This document shows, one piece after another, positions 4,574 to 5,342 of a DNA stretch of 5,342 bases; the stretch's first letter is position 1, and each line of letters starts with the position of its first letter. The notes below the pieces were generated by a model, which searched no databases, had not been told where the DNA came from, and saw nothing but the letters and a program-made list of their open reading frames with translations. The translations under genes were made by a program, and so were the position numbers. Origin of the DNA: JANMQK01 sp031370485 (lineage in GTDB: Bacteria; Acidobacteriota; Polarisedimenticolia; Gp22-AA2); NCBI GenBank assembly GCA_031370485.1, contig JANMQK010000392.1:1-5342 (forward strand), written 5' to 3'.

Positions 4574-5342
4574 GCCACGTGCTCACGGTCCCCGACGCGA
4601 CGACCTCGCTCCCTTGCGCGACGTCGAAGGCGTACGTGCAGAGCGGAAGGGCGATTCCCGCGAGGCGGACCGCCACGAAGAGCGTCTCGCCGGTCGTCAC
4701 CCAGGCACGCGCGAAGCTCACGTCGCGCGCTCCGACCAGGTAGCCGACCCGGGCGCCCGCCTCTCCGGCCTCCTTGAAGCGGCGCAGGGCCTCGCACACG
4801 GCCGCGGACTGCGCGGCCATCTCGAGCGTGACGAGGGCCGGGGCGAATCCCCCTGCGCTGAAAGCACTCCGTTCGGGGATGCGCACCGCGCATACCACCC
4901 CGTCGTCCGTCTCCGCCTCGATCCCAAGGACGAAGCGCATCGGCGGCCGGTGCGGCAGGAGGTCATCAAGGTCCGGAACGCCCGACGCCCGACGCGGCCC
5001 GAGTGCGGGCGTCGCGCCCCCGGCGCCTGAGGGCGGCTCGCGGGCCGTCGCAGCGGCGCCCGCCACGGACGACGGCTCGCCGAACAGGACGACACCGCTG
5101 GCGACGACCTCTGCGGCGCGACGCACCTCGAGCCGGACGCGGCCGTCCGGAGCGACCTCCTGCACGTCGATCTCCAATAGGTCGCCCGGCGCGACGAGCC
5201 GCCGCAGTCGAAAATTCGGGATCCCGCGAAGAGCCGTCGGGGCGCCGGCGGCCAACGCGCGCAGCGACAGGTCGAGAAGGCCCACGCCGGGGAGGATCGG
5301 GCGTCCCGGGAAGTGGCCCTCGAAGAGCGGTCCGGACGACGG
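4554..5342 (-). CDS. Fused double-hotdog 3-hydroxyacyl-ACP dehydratase-like protein (ApeI-like + ApeP-like), N-terminus outside window
   Basis: The frame is open to the right edge; 262 residues are visible and the start is missing. Numbering from the edge, residues 1-89 are the C-terminal part of a FabZ/FabA-like hotdog domain with the signature FEGHFPGRPILPGV (7-20; His10 in the catalytic position), then GLLDLSL (Asp24), close to ApeI-type dehydratases. A Gly/Ala/Pro-rich linker (about 90-121) follows. The second hotdog domain (about 122-262) opens with LDDLLPHRPPMRFV and has LVTLEMAAQSAAVCEAL (169-185), with a FabZ-like Glu174 but no His at the GHFP position, as in ApeP-type proteins. It would dehydrate 3-hydroxyacyl-ACP during fatty-acid-like or polyene chain building in the cytoplasm. 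It converges on the acyltransferase gene with a 20-bp overlap. It probably begins a leftward reading part of a biosynthetic operon that continues to the right. Hotdog family is secure; the ApeI/ApeP split is by motif only. Confidence 0.87.
   Translation of the reverse strand, partial: PSSGPLFEGHFPGRPILPGVGLLDLSLRALAAGAPTALRGIPNFRLRRLVAPGDLLEIDVQEVAPDGRVRLEVRRAAEVVASGVVLFGEPSSVAGAAATAREPPSGAGGATPALGPRRASGVPDLDDLLPHRPPMRFVLGIEAETDDGVVCAVRIPERSAFSAGGFAPALVTLEMAAQSAAVCEALRRFKEAGEAGARVGYLVGARDVSFARAWVTTGETLFVAVRLAGIALPLCTYAFDVAQGSEVVASGTVSTWLTATDA
4566..4590. terminator. Strong hairpin at the convergent gene junction, possible bidirectional terminator
   Basis: CCGTGAGC (4568-4575), loop CACGT, then GCTCACGG (4581-4588) form a perfect 8-bp stem, extendable to 10 bp with G-T at 4567/4589 and G-C at 4566/4590. 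It includes the acyltransferase stop codon (4571-4573) and lies just inside the 3' end of the opposing gene, so it would form in both transcripts. No T-tract follows on either strand, so it is either a non-canonical terminator or a 3'-end stabilising or anti-invasion structure. Confidence 0.45.

Noticed and set aside
1..5342. tRNA, rRNA, CRISPR, insertion sequence, toxin-antitoxin or phage genes
   Set aside because: No cloverleaf, repeat-spacer pattern, transposase motif or terminal inverted repeats were seen; the window is almost fully covered by the six protein genes.

Overview
The window looks like chromosomal DNA from a high-GC Gram-negative bacterium. By eye it is about two-thirds G+C, with strong G/C at third codon positions. 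The outer-membrane theme (LolA-like carrier, LolC/E- or MacB-type permease, LpxL-type acyltransferase) requires a diderm envelope. I cannot name the genus. Coding density is near total: six protein genes, no gene-free stretch over 300 bases, and no RNA gene, CRISPR array or insertion sequence that I can see.

Layout. (1) Positions 3-995 (+): 3' part of an FtsX-type ABC transporter permease, running in from the left edge. (2) 1009-1800 (+): an exported LolA-like 'outer membrane lipoprotein-sorting' protein, 13 bp downstream and almost certainly cotranscribed. (3) 1814-2560 (-): a class I SAM-dependent methyltransferase, tail-to-tail with the LolA-like gene and head-to-head with the next gene. 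Its codon choice differs from its neighbours. (4) 2561-2630: a short divergent promoter region with an extended -10 candidate and a good ribosome binding site for the rightward genes. (5) 2631-3608 (+): a PHP-domain metal-dependent phosphoesterase-like protein with a C-terminal membrane segment. (6) 3620-4573 (+): an LpxL/HtrB-type lysophospholipid acyltransferase, 11 bp downstream in the same operon. (7) 4554-5342 (-): a two-domain hotdog protein running off the right edge. Its first half carries the FabZ/ApeI-type GHFPG..P..PGV signature and its second half is ApeP-like. It overlaps the acyltransferase gene tail-to-tail by 20 bp, with a strong hairpin at the junction.

How the genes may fit together (inference). 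An LpxL-type acyltransferase, ApeI/ApeP-type dehydratases, a LolA-like periplasmic carrier, a methyltransferase and a lipid/lipoprotein-type ABC permease are the accessory set typical of aryl polyene, xanthomonadin or flexirubin-like loci, in which a polyunsaturated acyl chain is built on an ACP, joined to a lipid head group and moved to the outer membrane. The ketosynthases, ACP and head-group genes that would prove this are not in the window; they would be expected to the right of the hotdog gene. The most unusual points are the ApeI-ApeP-like fusion, whose catalytic-type His and Glu sit in different halves, and the membrane-tethered PHP protein paired with the acyltransferase.
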